From Clostridium sp. (lineage in GTDB: Bacteria; Bacillota; Clostridia; Lachnospirales; Lachnospiraceae), in NCBI GenBank assembly GCA_023664385.1, contig JAMPFU010000003.1, positions 100,093 through 164,092 of the forward strand: a stretch of DNA of 64,000 nt. Direction: 5' to 3'. The notes beneath the pieces are model-generated. The model saw nothing but the letters and a program-made list of their open reading frames with translations. It was not told the origin of the DNA and did no database searches. Positions 27,237 through 35,810 of the stretch are shown in pieces. Position 1 is the first letter of the stretch, and each line of letters begins with the position of its first letter. A program made the translations under genes and the position numbers.

Positions 27237-27752
27237 TTACACAGTAATTAAATTTAATTTCCGTAATTCATCAAACGTATTTTCAATCGTTGCTTCATCA
27301 AATTTTGTTCCCTTTATCTCTTTAAATTTATTTATAATTTTTTCCTTACTGATAGGAGCATAAACAAGATTATTAGCAACATAATCCATAGTAGCAAGCG
27401 CCTCTAATTCCCTAGGACTTCTATGTGCAAACTGCTCTATTACCTGTATAGCACATTTTTCATCATCGTCTGACAAGCTATTATGAGTTATTTGGGCATT
27501 CCCTTTACTTATTACATGCGTTTTTCCACTATCATCAATTTTTATTACATTTTCACTTTCAAGATAATACATAATATTGTCTAATTTTTCACTGTACGGT
27601 CCATAATAATGTATACCATACCGAAGATTAAGCGCTATGCCTTCCCTCTCAAAAAAGTAAAATAACTTTTGAGCAGCTTTTTTCCCAAGCTCAGCACCAT
27701 CAAATTTTTCGCAAATCAATTCAAAAAGATACGCATGGTTTTCATATTTCAT
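27237..27752 (-). CDS. YwgA/Panacea (DUF4065)-like protein
   Basis: 171 residues. The N-terminal pattern AAQKLFYFFEREGIALN followed by HYYGPYSEKLDNIMYYLES matches the Panacea/YwgA type, in which a helical domain carries a conserved YGPYS-like motif. The gene overlaps the upstream HD-domain gene by 4 bases, indicating coupled translation. From memory, the B. subtilis homologues ywfO (HD) and ywgA are also neighbours, so the pairing is old. Panacea domains often act as antitoxins or regulatory partners, so it may restrain or target the HD enzyme; this is inference. Confidence 0.75.
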   Translation of the reverse strand: MKYENHAYLFELICEKFDGAELGKKAAQKLFYFFEREGIALNLRYGIHYYGPYSEKLDNIMYYLESENVIKIDDSGKTHVISKGNAQITHNSLSDDDEKCAIQVIEQFAHRSPRELEALATMDYVANNLVYAPISKEKIINKFKEIKGTKFDEATIENTFDELRKLNLITV

Positions 27753-29038
27753 AATTCGTCCTCCATAATACTATTATTAACGTCTTTCATGTATTCAAAC
27801 GCTTTTTCTGCAACATCGGGAGCACAGTATATTCTCATTATATCAATTTTTTCTGACAAAGCATTAATAATTTCCGACTCCTCAGAAATCGTTGTTACCC
27901 TGTCAGTTTTTTCATCATAAATTATTATAGCCTTTTCGTCAGAAAACTCAACCCTTTTAGGAATTTTATGCGGCATTTTACCTGCCGATTTATCCACAAT
28001 CAAATTTTCTTTCCCTACTTTTTCTGATAATTCAGAATAATTCCTCTGAAATTCTCTCTTATCAGCTTCAACCGGATGTGTTTTCGTATAGCAGACCCGC
28101 GGGTATACAATTCGGAATATAATATTTCTACACGCCTCATCTTGAGCATTTTCCTTTAAAGCCTGTATCACCCTACAGTCATCCCACTCCAAATACTCCG
28201 CTGTATTTACCGGATATATCCCATCAGGTAAAACAGACTTTAAAGCTCTTACAAGCATAATGTCAAAATATCTTCGGGTTCTATGGAAATATACCTGTAT
28301 AAACATAAAGTATCTCGCTAAAACAAATTCCTCAAACGCCTGAACACCTCCATGTTGAATTGCAAGTCGAGGGCAGTCATCCATAAAGTGAATTGTAAAT
28401 GAGGAAATTAAACGTTCAATATCATATACACCATATTTTACCCCACAATAATATGAATCACGCAGCAAATAATCCATCTTATCACAATCTAATTCGCTAT
28501 CCATAAAACTTTTCAAAAACATAAATTCAGAATTTGGTCCCGCATCTCTTCCCCTATAAATATCACATAACAATTTGGGCGTTATATTATATTCCTCACC
28601 ATACTTGTTTACAAATTCATTACCTATTTCATGTATAATGTCTGCAATTTCTGTTTCATTTATAATCTTAACAGTATAGTCCTCATGTTCCAGCACATCA
28701 GAAAAAAGTTTTTCAGATGCATGGGAAAATGGTGCATGACCTATATCATGTACAAGTGCTATCAGCCTTAGCAATTGCTCATACCATGCACGCTTAGGTT
28801 CAGGAAATTTATCCTCAAAGCCTTGTATGGCAGAACTAAATGCTCTAGTTACAAGGTGCATAACTCCTAACGAGTGTTCAAAACGTGTATGTTCCGCACC
28901 AGGGAAAACATAATAAGTCATAGCAAGCTGCTTTATATATCTAAGTCTTTGAAATGGTTTGGAATTGATAATTTTCAGTTCACCACCTCTCACTTCAATA
29001 AAGCCATGAATCGGATCTCGAAATTTGTCATTTTTCAA
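27749..29038 (-). CDS. HD-domain dNTP triphosphohydrolase-like protein (YwfO/SAMHD1 family)
   Basis: 429 residues. Family signatures are DPIHGFIEV at the start, His50 and His55 in EHTRFEHSLG, the His97-Asp98 pair in LVHDIGHAPFSHASE, and a later acidic ligand in ELDCDKMDYLLRDS. These are the metal-binding residues of dGTPase/SAMHD1-like phosphohydrolases that cleave dNTPs to nucleosides and triphosphate. The start is TTG, with AGGAGG eight bases upstream; no in-frame ATG competes. The promoter just upstream is followed by a LexA box, so the gene and its overlapping partner are predicted to be SOS-induced. Confidence 0.88.
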   Translation of the reverse strand: MKNDKFRDPIHGFIEVRGGELKIINSKPFQRLRYIKQLAMTYYVFPGAEHTRFEHSLGVMHLVTRAFSSAIQGFEDKFPEPKRAWYEQLLRLIALVHDIGHAPFSHASEKLFSDVLEHEDYTVKIINETEIADIIHEIGNEFVNKYGEEYNITPKLLCDIYRGRDAGPNSEFMFLKSFMDSELDCDKMDYLLRDSYYCGVKYGVYDIERLISSFTIHFMDDCPRLAIQHGGVQAFEEFVLARYFMFIQVYFHRTRRYFDIMLVRALKSVLPDGIYPVNTAEYLEWDDCRVIQALKENAQDEACRNIIFRIVYPRVCYTKTHPVEADKREFQRNYSELSEKVGKENLIVDKSAGKMPHKIPKRVEFSDEKAIIIYDEKTDRVTTISEESEIINALSEKIDIMRIYCAPDVAEKAFEYMKDVNNSIMEDEL

Positions 29039-29059
29039 CTTACCGCCTCCTTTGCATAC

Positions 29060-29102
29060 AGAACATTTGTTCTATTATAATTGTTTTTAGATATAATGTC
29101 AA
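29060..29102 (-). promoter_or_regulatory. Consensus promoter with adjacent LexA (SOS) box
   Basis: Minus-strand -35 TTGACA at 29097-29102 and -10 TATAAT at 29074-29079, 17 bases apart, a perfect sigma-A promoter. Abutting the -10 is the palindrome AGAACAAATGTTCT at 29060-29073, which fits the Firmicute LexA/DinR consensus GAAC-RNRY-GTTC at every position. LexA bound here would cover the transcription start. The -35 overlaps the stop codon of the upstream two-TM gene. Confidence 0.85.
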
Positions 29103-30706
29103 TAGGTATGCCAATTTCCCATAATCCCATTATATCGCAGACGAAGCTCATTAGCATAATCATCCTTCATATCAATAATGTCCAAATAGGAAATCAGCTT
29201 CTCAATTTCTGCAATATAGTATTCCAAAGGTTTTGTGAATTTTTGTTTTGCCGAATCGTTACCAGCCTTCAATAAAAATATAACGTATGTATAAGAAAGC
29301 CCCAGCAGGGAAATTCGCAATGTATAATGTGGATTATGATTTACTCCCGAGCGGGCAATCATTACATAATCATGCAACATATTTACTATAGTATTATTAT
29401 CTTTTTCTTTTATACTGGAAAGCATTTTCTCCAATTCAGCCCCATATTCAGAATGTCCTTCCGCATTCTTACCACATAAAACTGAAGCACGTTTTTCTTT
29501 TGTATAATTTAAACATTCACCATCCATCTCGGAAAATTCTTTTCTAAAATATTTTTCGTAATAAGACAGTATCGTATGATATATTTTTTCTTTTCTTATA
29601 TCCATTATAGTACCGTCATTGTGCATTTTTATAAATGCCCGCTTATAGTTATCCATAATTTTATTTTTGTTTTCGAATGTTTGATCGAATGTTTGATCGA
29701 ATGTTTGATCAAATATTTTATCCAGCCCTTCATATGCACATCCAAGATTTCTAAAATATACCTCTCGTTCATATGGAGTATTTTCACTCCATTTAGCAGC
29801 ACATCCACAAAAATAAACTGCCTTATTTGCATAATCCTTCTTGTTTTTTATTGTTTTAAATGCAGCATCCTTACCACATACATTTATAATTCTGCTATAA
29901 GAATCACCAACGGCTCCTGCCAAATAACATGCCATTTCAACACTATCTCCATTATAATCCGGAGGATTATCACGTTTATCCTCATCATATTCCAATGGTA
30001 TATCTATTTGTTTTGCAAAATTGGTACATATATTGATAGCACTCATAAAGCATTCGTAAACATCCTTAATTTTTTCTTCATTATATCCTTTATAATACTT
30101 AAATTCAGCAATTCTATAATCTAAATACTGCTTCACTAATTTCTCCGGCTGTTTACTTGATGCATACTCCTCTATTTTTTTCAAACCAACATTTGCTTTT
30201 GCTATTAATAATTCATGTTGATTACTTCCTGATGTATACAAGGAATAAATTTCAACAAAAACATGCTCAATTTCCATAAGCGACAAGACATCATCATTTT
30301 GGTTTTGCGGCTTATTAAAATATTCTATAAATTTTTCATAAAAATACATTGAGATGGCATCCTTTGAAGTTTTCAATAATTCCTGTAAAAAGAGCATATT
30401 ATAGTTATTAAAACTCACTTCAACAGATTTTTTTATACGTTCAGAATCCGATTTCAATTCTTCTAATTCTCTTCTATTTATAGAATTAGCAATGTTCAAG
30501 CCTGTCCACACTGTTATCGCAGCACCAATAATTGCAATTCCTGTTGCCAGCAATGATGCCTCTGAATATGCAGCAGCAACTCCCTTATCAAGTTTCATAA
30601 ATGCAATAAATATAGTAATAGGGCATGCAAGGATAAGAAGCATAATACTGATAATAATACTTATTTTAGCAATTTCAGCAAACTTGCTTTTACTAGATTG
30701 GTTCAT
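29099..30706 (-). CDS. Two-TM membrane protein with long helical cytoplasmic region, function unknown
   Basis: 535 residues; no named family recognised. Two hydrophobic segments, about 13-35 and 47-70, anchor the N-terminus. The rest is soluble, helix-rich and Tyr/Lys/Glu-rich, with repeat-like helical stretches that could be TPR-like. A four-residue DQTF repeat, in-frame three times, lies near 340. A ribosome site AAAGGTGG precedes the ATG. It stands alone between the capsule terminator and the SOS-type promoter of the HD gene. The architecture (TM hairpin plus helical sensor-like region) is seen in some defence proteins, but nothing here proves that. Confidence 0.7.
   Translation of the reverse strand: MNQSSKSKFAEIAKISIIISIMLLILACPITIFIAFMKLDKGVAAAYSEASLLATGIAIIGAAITVWTGLNIANSINRRELEELKSDSERIKKSVEVSFNNYNMLFLQELLKTSKDAISMYFYEKFIEYFNKPQNQNDDVLSLMEIEHVFVEIYSLYTSGSNQHELLIAKANVGLKKIEEYASSKQPEKLVKQYLDYRIAEFKYYKGYNEEKIKDVYECFMSAINICTNFAKQIDIPLEYDEDKRDNPPDYNGDSVEMACYLAGAVGDSYSRIINVCGKDAAFKTIKNKKDYANKAVYFCGCAAKWSENTPYEREVYFRNLGCAYEGLDKIFDQTFDQTFDQTFENKNKIMDNYKRAFIKMHNDGTIMDIRKEKIYHTILSYYEKYFRKEFSEMDGECLNYTKEKRASVLCGKNAEGHSEYGAELEKMLSSIKEKDNNTIVNMLHDYVMIARSGVNHNPHYTLRISLLGLSYTYVIFLLKAGNDSAKQKFTKPLEYYIAEIEKLISYLDIIDMKDDYANELRLRYNGIMGNWHTY
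29674..29709. repeat. Tandem 12-base repeat, three perfect copies, within the two-TM gene
   Basis: Unit CGAATGTTTGAT repeated at 29674, 29686 and 29698, followed by a diverged fourth unit. The unit length is a multiple of three, so copy-number change alters the protein by DQTF tetrapeptides without shifting the frame. Confidence 0.9.
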
Positions 30707-30821
30707 TTTAATAATCCACCTTTCTTCTGCTCTTTAATATATCATACCATGTCGAAAAAAGCACTTAGCTCATTGTCCTAGTTATAGTGTATTTGTGCCA
30801 GTTAAACCAATTTAGATAAAT

Positions 30822-30864
30822 AAAAAGGTTTGGTAAATGCTATATTTCTAGTATTTACCAGACC
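30822..30864 (-). terminator. Intrinsic terminator of capsule locus B
   Basis: On the minus strand a 16-base stem, GGTCTGGTAAATACTA with its complement (two G-T type mismatches), is followed by TTTTTATTTAT. It lies about 50 bases past the stop of the UDP-glucuronate epimerase gene and closes the locus B transcript. Confidence 0.88.
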
Positions 30865-30916
30865 TTATGTGTTGAAGTAAAGATTTTTCATTAATTTATT
30901 CAAAAGTAATACTAAC

Positions 30917-31912
30917 TTATTTCATATACTGATTATACCACTCGACAAACTTAGTCAAGCCATCTTCCAAACTAGTATCAGGTTTAAATCCAAAATCTCG
31001 TTCCAAGTCACTTACATCCGCAAAAGTTTGATATACATCCCCTTGCTGCATAGGTAAAAACTCTTTATCTGCCTTTTTACCAAGACACTTTTCCAAAACT
31101 TCTACAAAATGCAATAAATTTTCCGGCTTATTATTACCTATATTGTACACTTTATATCTAACACCATCTTCATTTTCAACAGGAGGGTTTGGTATAATCC
31201 GCATCATCCCCTGTATAATATCATCAATGTATGTGAAATCCCTGTACAAATCACCATTATTGAATATCTTTATGGTTTCACCTGCAAGAATTTTATTTGT
31301 AAAAGAAAAATATGCCATATCAGGTCTTCCAAAAGGTCCATAAACTGTAAAAAACCTTAGCCCGGTTGCTGGTATACCATATAATTTACTATATGCATGT
31401 GCCATAAGCTCGTTAGATTTTTTTGTTGCAGCATATAAGCTTACAGGATTGTCCACCCTATCTTCAACAGAATACGGTACTTTCTTATTTGAACCATATA
31501 CGGAGCTAGATGAAGCATACACTAAATGCTCAACCATATTATATCTGCAACATTCAAGAATATTAAAAAAGCCTACTAAATTAGAGCTTATATAAGCCTC
31601 CGGATTTGTGATACTATATCTGACACCTGCCTGCGCTGCCAAGTTTACAACAATCTGAGGTCTGACGTCCGCAAAAACCTTTTCAAGTGATTCTTTATCC
31701 GAAATATCAATTTTGAAAAAATCAAAATCCTTATATAGTTTTAGTTGTTCCAATCTATCAAGTTTAAGCTGGACATCATAATAATCGTTTAAATTGTCTA
31801 TTCCTACAACCACAAAACCTTCATCCAAAAGTTTCTTGGAAAGATGATATCCTATAAAACCAGCACTACCAGTAACCAAAATTATTTTTTTATCATTATT
31901 TTTTTTATTCAT
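30917..31912 (-). CDS. UDP-glucuronate 4-epimerase
   Basis: 331 residues from the ATG preceded by GAGGGAT; a longer in-frame start overlaps ugd and lacks a site. An extended SDR: GSAGFIGYHLSKKLLDEG near 13-30, the GAE-type NLNDYYDVQLK segment that distinguishes glucuronate epimerases, SSSSVYG, and YAATKKSNELMAH with the Tyr/Lys pair. It interconverts UDP-glucuronate and UDP-galacturonate. It directly follows ugd, so the locus B polymer probably contains galacturonic acid. It is the last gene before the terminator. Confidence 0.92.
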   Translation of the reverse strand: MNKKNNDKKIILVTGSAGFIGYHLSKKLLDEGFVVVGIDNLNDYYDVQLKLDRLEQLKLYKDFDFFKIDISDKESLEKVFADVRPQIVVNLAAQAGVRYSITNPEAYISSNLVGFFNILECCRYNMVEHLVYASSSSVYGSNKKVPYSVEDRVDNPVSLYAATKKSNELMAHAYSKLYGIPATGLRFFTVYGPFGRPDMAYFSFTNKILAGETIKIFNNGDLYRDFTYIDDIIQGMMRIIPNPPVENEDGVRYKVYNIGNNKPENLLHFVEVLEKCLGKKADKEFLPMQQGDVYQTFADVSDLERDFGFKPDTSLEDGLTKFVEWYNQYMK

Positions 31913-31916
31913 ATTT

Positions 31917-33167
31917 TTAATCCCTCTTAAACACATCTCTTGTATAAACCTTTTCTCTTACATCGTCAAGTTCAGCATCATAACGGTTTGCTATAATTGC
32001 ATTACATTTAACTTTAAATTCATTTAGGTTATTCACAACCTCTGAACCAAAAAAGGTTGTCCCGTCAGGCAAAGTCGGCTCATAAACTATTACCGTTGCT
32101 CCTTTTGCTTTGACCCGCTTCATAACACCCTGTATAGAAGACTGACGAAAATTATCCGAATTTGACTTCATCGTAAGACGATAGACGCCTATAACAACCT
32201 CTTTCTCGCTTTCTTGATCCCAAGAACTGTTTGCGCTATAATATCCTGCTTTTTCCAATACACGGTCTGCAATAAAATCCTTTCTCGTCCTATTACTCTC
32301 AACAATAGCAGACATCATATTTTGAGGCACATTATCATAATTCGCTAATAACTGTTTCGTGTCCTTTGGAAGACAATATCCTCCATATCCAAAGCTTGGG
32401 TTATTGTAATGTGAGCCAATTCTAGGATCAAGGCATACTCCCTTAATTACTGCTTCCGTATTTAATCCCTTCATTTCGGCATAAGTATCAAGCTCATTAA
32501 AATACGATACCCTGAGTGCAAGATAGGTATTAGCAAAAAGTTTTACTGCCTCCGCCTCTGTAAATCCCATAAATAATGTATCAATATTCTCTTTAAGGGC
32601 GCCCTCCTGTAAAAGTGCGGCAAACGTGTGTGCTGCAAGTGTGAGATTTTCGTCGGCTTCATCAGTACCCACAATAATTCTGCTTGGATATAAATTATCA
32701 TAAAGCGCCTTTGACTCTCTTAAAAACTCAGGACTGAAAATAATATTCGATGTGTTATATTTCTTCCTTACAGAAACCGTATACCCAACCGGAATTGTTG
32801 ATTTTATAACCATAACAGCATTTGGATTTACCTTTAAAACCAACTCAATTACAGCCTCAACAGCGGACGTATCAAAGAAATTTTTATGACTATCATAATT
32901 TGTAGGTGTAGCTATAACAACAAAATCAGCATTCGCATATGCGCTCTCCGCATCTAAGGTTGCCGTGAGCCTAAGCTCTTTTTCCAAAAGGAATTTTTCA
33001 ATATACTCATCCTCTATAGGACTTTTTCGGTTGTTAATCATATCAACCTTTTCTTTAATTACATCAACCGCAATTACCTCATGATGCTGCGACAGTAGTG
33101 TAGCAATAGAAAGTCCTACATAGCCTGTGCCTGCAACAGCAATTTTTATGTTTTCAAAGTTATTCAT
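31917..33167 (-). CDS. ugd: UDP-glucose 6-dehydrogenase
   Basis: 416 residues. It oxidises UDP-glucose to UDP-glucuronate with two NAD. The N-terminal [14 protein letters not shown] dinucleotide site is at 14-27. The catalytic segment includes [17 protein letters not shown] and the Cys in [18 protein letters not shown]. The length and C-terminal [10 protein letters not shown] region match the short bacterial type. It feeds the adjacent epimerase and is separated from the upstream pseudogene by 83 bases holding only a small hairpin and weak promoter-like boxes. Confidence 0.95.
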   Translation of the reverse strand: MNNFENIKIAVAGTGYVGLSIATLLSQHHEVIAVDVIKEKVDMINNRKSPIEDEYIEKFLLEKELRLTATLDAESAYANADFVVIATPTNYDSHKNFFDTSAVEAVIELVLKVNPNAVMVIKSTIPVGYTVSVRKKYNTSNIIFSPEFLRESKALYDNLYPSRIIVGTDEADENLTLAAHTFAALLQEGALKENIDTLFMGFTEAEAVKLFANTYLALRVSYFNELDTYAEMKGLNTEAVIKGVCLDPRIGSHYNNPSFGYGGYCLPKDTKQLLANYDNVPQNMMSAIVESNRTRKDFIADRVLEKAGYYSANSSWDQESEKEVVIGVYRLTMKSNSDNFRQSSIQGVMKRVKAKGATVIVYEPTLPDGTTFFGSEVVNNLNEFKVKCNAIIANRYDAELDDVREKVYTRDVFKRD

Positions 33168-33250
33168 TATTTTGCCCTCCCCATGTTAAAACCTTAACAT
33201 ATTTTTATATAAATTTCATAATTTTACAACACATGCCTGCCATTTATACA

Positions 33251-34112
33251 TCAAAACATTATCTCCATTGTTTCGACATTATCTTCTAAATTCTTCATTC
33301 TCCAATATATCATAATTTTACCATGATCAACCTTGGGAATTGTATTTTCCCTGTTTTTACTATAATCTTGCAACATCAGCTTAGAAGATGTCTTATATTC
33401 TGCGCCTTCGTCATCAACCTGTTCAAAAACAACTTTAAATTCCATATCAGAATTATCACTGGCTGCAATTTTTATAATGCACTCATCTTTATTTACCCAG
33501 TTTATCCCATATAATCTTGGTGTTTCATTTTGCATTTTCTCGCAGAAGGAATTATAAAAGTATATATTCTTATCTACAGTTTCATTGCTAAATACATCAC
33601 AGAGTATTCTGGTAAATTTTTCAGCTCCCCGACTATTTAAATGTCCCATATCATAAAAGTCATCTGCATACAATTCCAAATATTCTTTTTTTATAAGATT
33701 AAAATCATAAATTGGAATTGCATATTCATCTGCGAGTGCTTGAACAGAAGCTAAATAAGTGTCATATCCTCCTTCTATAGATAACAATTCTATTTCATAT
33801 ATTGGCGATATAAACAATTTTAAATTTATCTCATGCTCATTGCAATACTCAATTATTTTTTTTGATATTTTTCTGCGTCACCCGTCACGCACATATCAAG
33901 TTTGTCTCGTGTTGATGTATAAATAAACTCCTCCATTATTCTTGTAGAATACCAAAAAATGTATCAACATCCTCCTGAGCGTAAAAACTTTTCCACATAA
34001 TGCGTAGAGCATAGTCAGACTCTTGGTATATATTATTTCGCCAAAATAAGTAATCATTAATACAATATAATGCAGATTCCTCTGCATATAGAAATAATAA
34101 AATATACATCAT
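33251..34112 (-). pseudogene. Broken SGNH-hydrolase-like gene with two homopolymer frameshifts
   Basis: Three overlapping reading frames together encode one protein-like sequence. Frame 1 (33936-34112) gives about 58 residues ending in DVDTFFGILQE. Frame 2 continues as YSTRIMEEFIYTSTRDKLDM and on to GDAEKYQKK. Frame 3 (33251-33871) carries IIEYCNEHE to the end, including DFYDMGHLNSRGAEKF, the Asp/His block of SGNH or AlgJ-like acyl enzymes. The shifts fall at an A6/T6 run (33954-33959) and at T8 (33856-33863). The N-terminal half with the catalytic Ser is absent. This region accounts for the apparent gap 33818-34153. A 9-base hairpin at 34113-34138 marks its 5' edge. Confidence 0.75.
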
Positions 34113-34153
34113 CTAATCATTTCATACTTAATGATTAGAATTCTCCTTCACAT

Positions 34154-34699
34154 CTATTCTCTATTTTCATACCAGATCAAATCCTCATGAAAATCTTGTA
34201 TCTGCAATTCATCCCATATTATAACATTCACAGAACGTTTATCATAGCAATATTCCAATATTTGTGAAATATCCGTTTCAATTTTAAAAATATCATCTGA
34301 TTTAACATATAATTCAGAATTAAAAATACATCTTCCGCTTAACACAATTGACAACAAAACCCCCATTGTAATAAAAAATTTCTTTAGTTTTTCGGTGCAA
34401 TTTATAAGTAAAGTTAAACCATAAGCAATTACTAAAAAAATAGGCATTAAATAAAATAATTTAATATAATATACATCTAACTGCATGTTGATTTTTTCCA
34501 GTATACGTTGTCCCAATATAACTGCCAGTGGATTAAATATAAATAATAAAACTATTATAGTATAAATACAAATAATTTTATTATGTTTCTTATTTTCAAA
34601 AATCAATATTAAAACAAGGCAGAAAAAAAACAATCCTTCAAAGGCGGAATTTTCCCAATACAAATCAACTATATTTTTTATAAACTGCCAAGCGTCCAT
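34154..34699 (-). CDS. Short membrane protein, paralogue of the N-terminus of the 35811-37340 protein
   Basis: 181 residues with four or so hydrophobic spans. It aligns with the first 180 residues of the MBL-fused protein at 35811-37340: same FIKNIVDLYW opening, the FNPLAVILGQRI segment and the VIAYGLTLLINC span. It ends shortly afterwards in DFHEDLIWYENRE, so the soluble and metallo-beta-lactamase-like parts are missing. Probably a truncated duplicate that may still act with its upstream partner (34704-35741), 4 bases away. The ribosome site GAGGTGA is intact. Confidence 0.65.
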   Translation of the reverse strand: MDAWQFIKNIVDLYWENSAFEGLFFFCLVLILIFENKKHNKIICIYTIIVLLFIFNPLAVILGQRILEKINMQLDVYYIKLFYLMPIFLVIAYGLTLLINCTEKLKKFFITMGVLLSIVLSGRCIFNSELYVKSDDIFKIETDISQILEYCYDKRSVNVIIWDELQIQDFHEDLIWYENRE

Positions 34700-34703
34700 T
34701 ATA

Positions 34704-35741
34704 TCACCTCAAAAAAAGCATCAATTGAACAATAGGTAAAATGCAATATGCAGAAAAAAAAGTTATTATAACCCTTTTTTTCTTATATACAAACAATAAA
34801 ATCAATACAATAGAACTCATAATCAGCATTGCTACAGCACCCCATGCACTAAGAGAACAAGCAGATATAGAAAAAGTTATTCCCCACATAATGTCATATG
34901 TATTTATATTAAATTTATCCATATTAGGAATTAATGCTATAAAAAGTGGTATAATTATCAAAAAAACAATATTATGTCCTTGCCATAAGTTTAATAATAA
35001 TGCTACTGTAGGTGAATATGAGGAAAAACCACCAAATAAATACAATACTGCTAAAATCAATAAAAAAATCAATCTATTTTCCCGTTTATCAAACAGCTTT
35101 ACCACAAGTAAATAATATATCATATATGCTATTACAGTGAAAAACGCAGGAATTACTGTATAAATTATTGTTGCCGTATCCAGCCCTGATGCTATAGACA
35201 AAAAAGCTATATAAATCGGCCATGTAATCATTGTATTTTGGGCATTTCCCAAAATCAAGCCTGCTAAATCGACGTTATATATTTTACTTTCTTTCAAACT
35301 ATCTAAAAAAAGCACTATATTATGATATTCATCCGAAAGCTCATTTACAGATTCATTAAAAAAAATAAAATACATTTGTATGAATACTACACCTACAAGC
35401 ATAGTCAAATATAAAATTTCATATAGACTAAATTTATCAAGTTTTATATTAAATTTTATTTTTTTCTTAGTAATAAAAATTTCAAATAAAAATATAATGA
35501 TCGAGAAAGCAATTATACAAGTAAAAAAAATATATATTAGGTGGATAATATTCAAATTGAAAATTAAGACCGGTAAACAACAAATCCAAAAAAAAGACAT
35601 TAGTATAACTTGTCCCTTAACAATCCTCATGCAAATGCTATATAAAGTTATATTATATTCATCATACACAACTGTGTCTCCAAATAAATATGATACAAAT
35701 AGTAACATAAATATAAGCAGAAAGAATTTAAGAAATAACAT
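34704..35741 (-). CDS. Multi-span membrane protein, GT-C/DUF6077-like (paralogue 2)
   Basis: 345 residues from the ATG preceded by GAGG at 8 bases. About nine hydrophobic segments. It is a paralogue of 37346-38389: both have a first large loop with an acidic pair (NELSDEYHNIVLF here), the WPIYIAFLS motif and a NLWQG segment. An acidic pair in the first outer loop is a feature of GT-C glycosyltransferases that use polyprenyl-phosphate sugars, so a periplasmic-side glycosyltransferase is my inference. DUF6077 is my tentative family name. Confidence 0.65.
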   Translation of the reverse strand: MLFLKFFLLIFMLLFVSYLFGDTVVYDEYNITLYSICMRIVKGQVILMSFFWICCLPVLIFNLNIIHLIYIFFTCIIAFSIIIFLFEIFITKKKIKFNIKLDKFSLYEILYLTMLVGVVFIQMYFIFFNESVNELSDEYHNIVLFLDSLKESKIYNVDLAGLILGNAQNTMITWPIYIAFLSIASGLDTATIIYTVIPAFFTVIAYMIYYLLVVKLFDKRENRLIFLLILAVLYLFGGFSSYSPTVALLLNLWQGHNIVFLIIIPLFIALIPNMDKFNINTYDIMWGITFSISACSLSAWGAVAMLIMSSIVLILLFVYKKKRVIITFFSAYCILPIVQLMLFLR

Positions 35742-35810
35742 TTCCACCATCCTCAACAAAATAATTTATAATTTCCATAATACATTTTCTTCCCTGAAAA
35801 ATATATTTAT

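Noticed and set aside
33168..33250. Possible promoter or leader hairpin upstream of ugd
   Set aside because: The hairpin stem is short and the -35/-10 spacing is off; transcription from upstream is simpler.
34113..34138. Nine-base hairpin between the 34154 gene and the pseudogene, as a terminator
   Set aside because: No T-run follows on either strand, so it is noted only as the pseudogene boundary.
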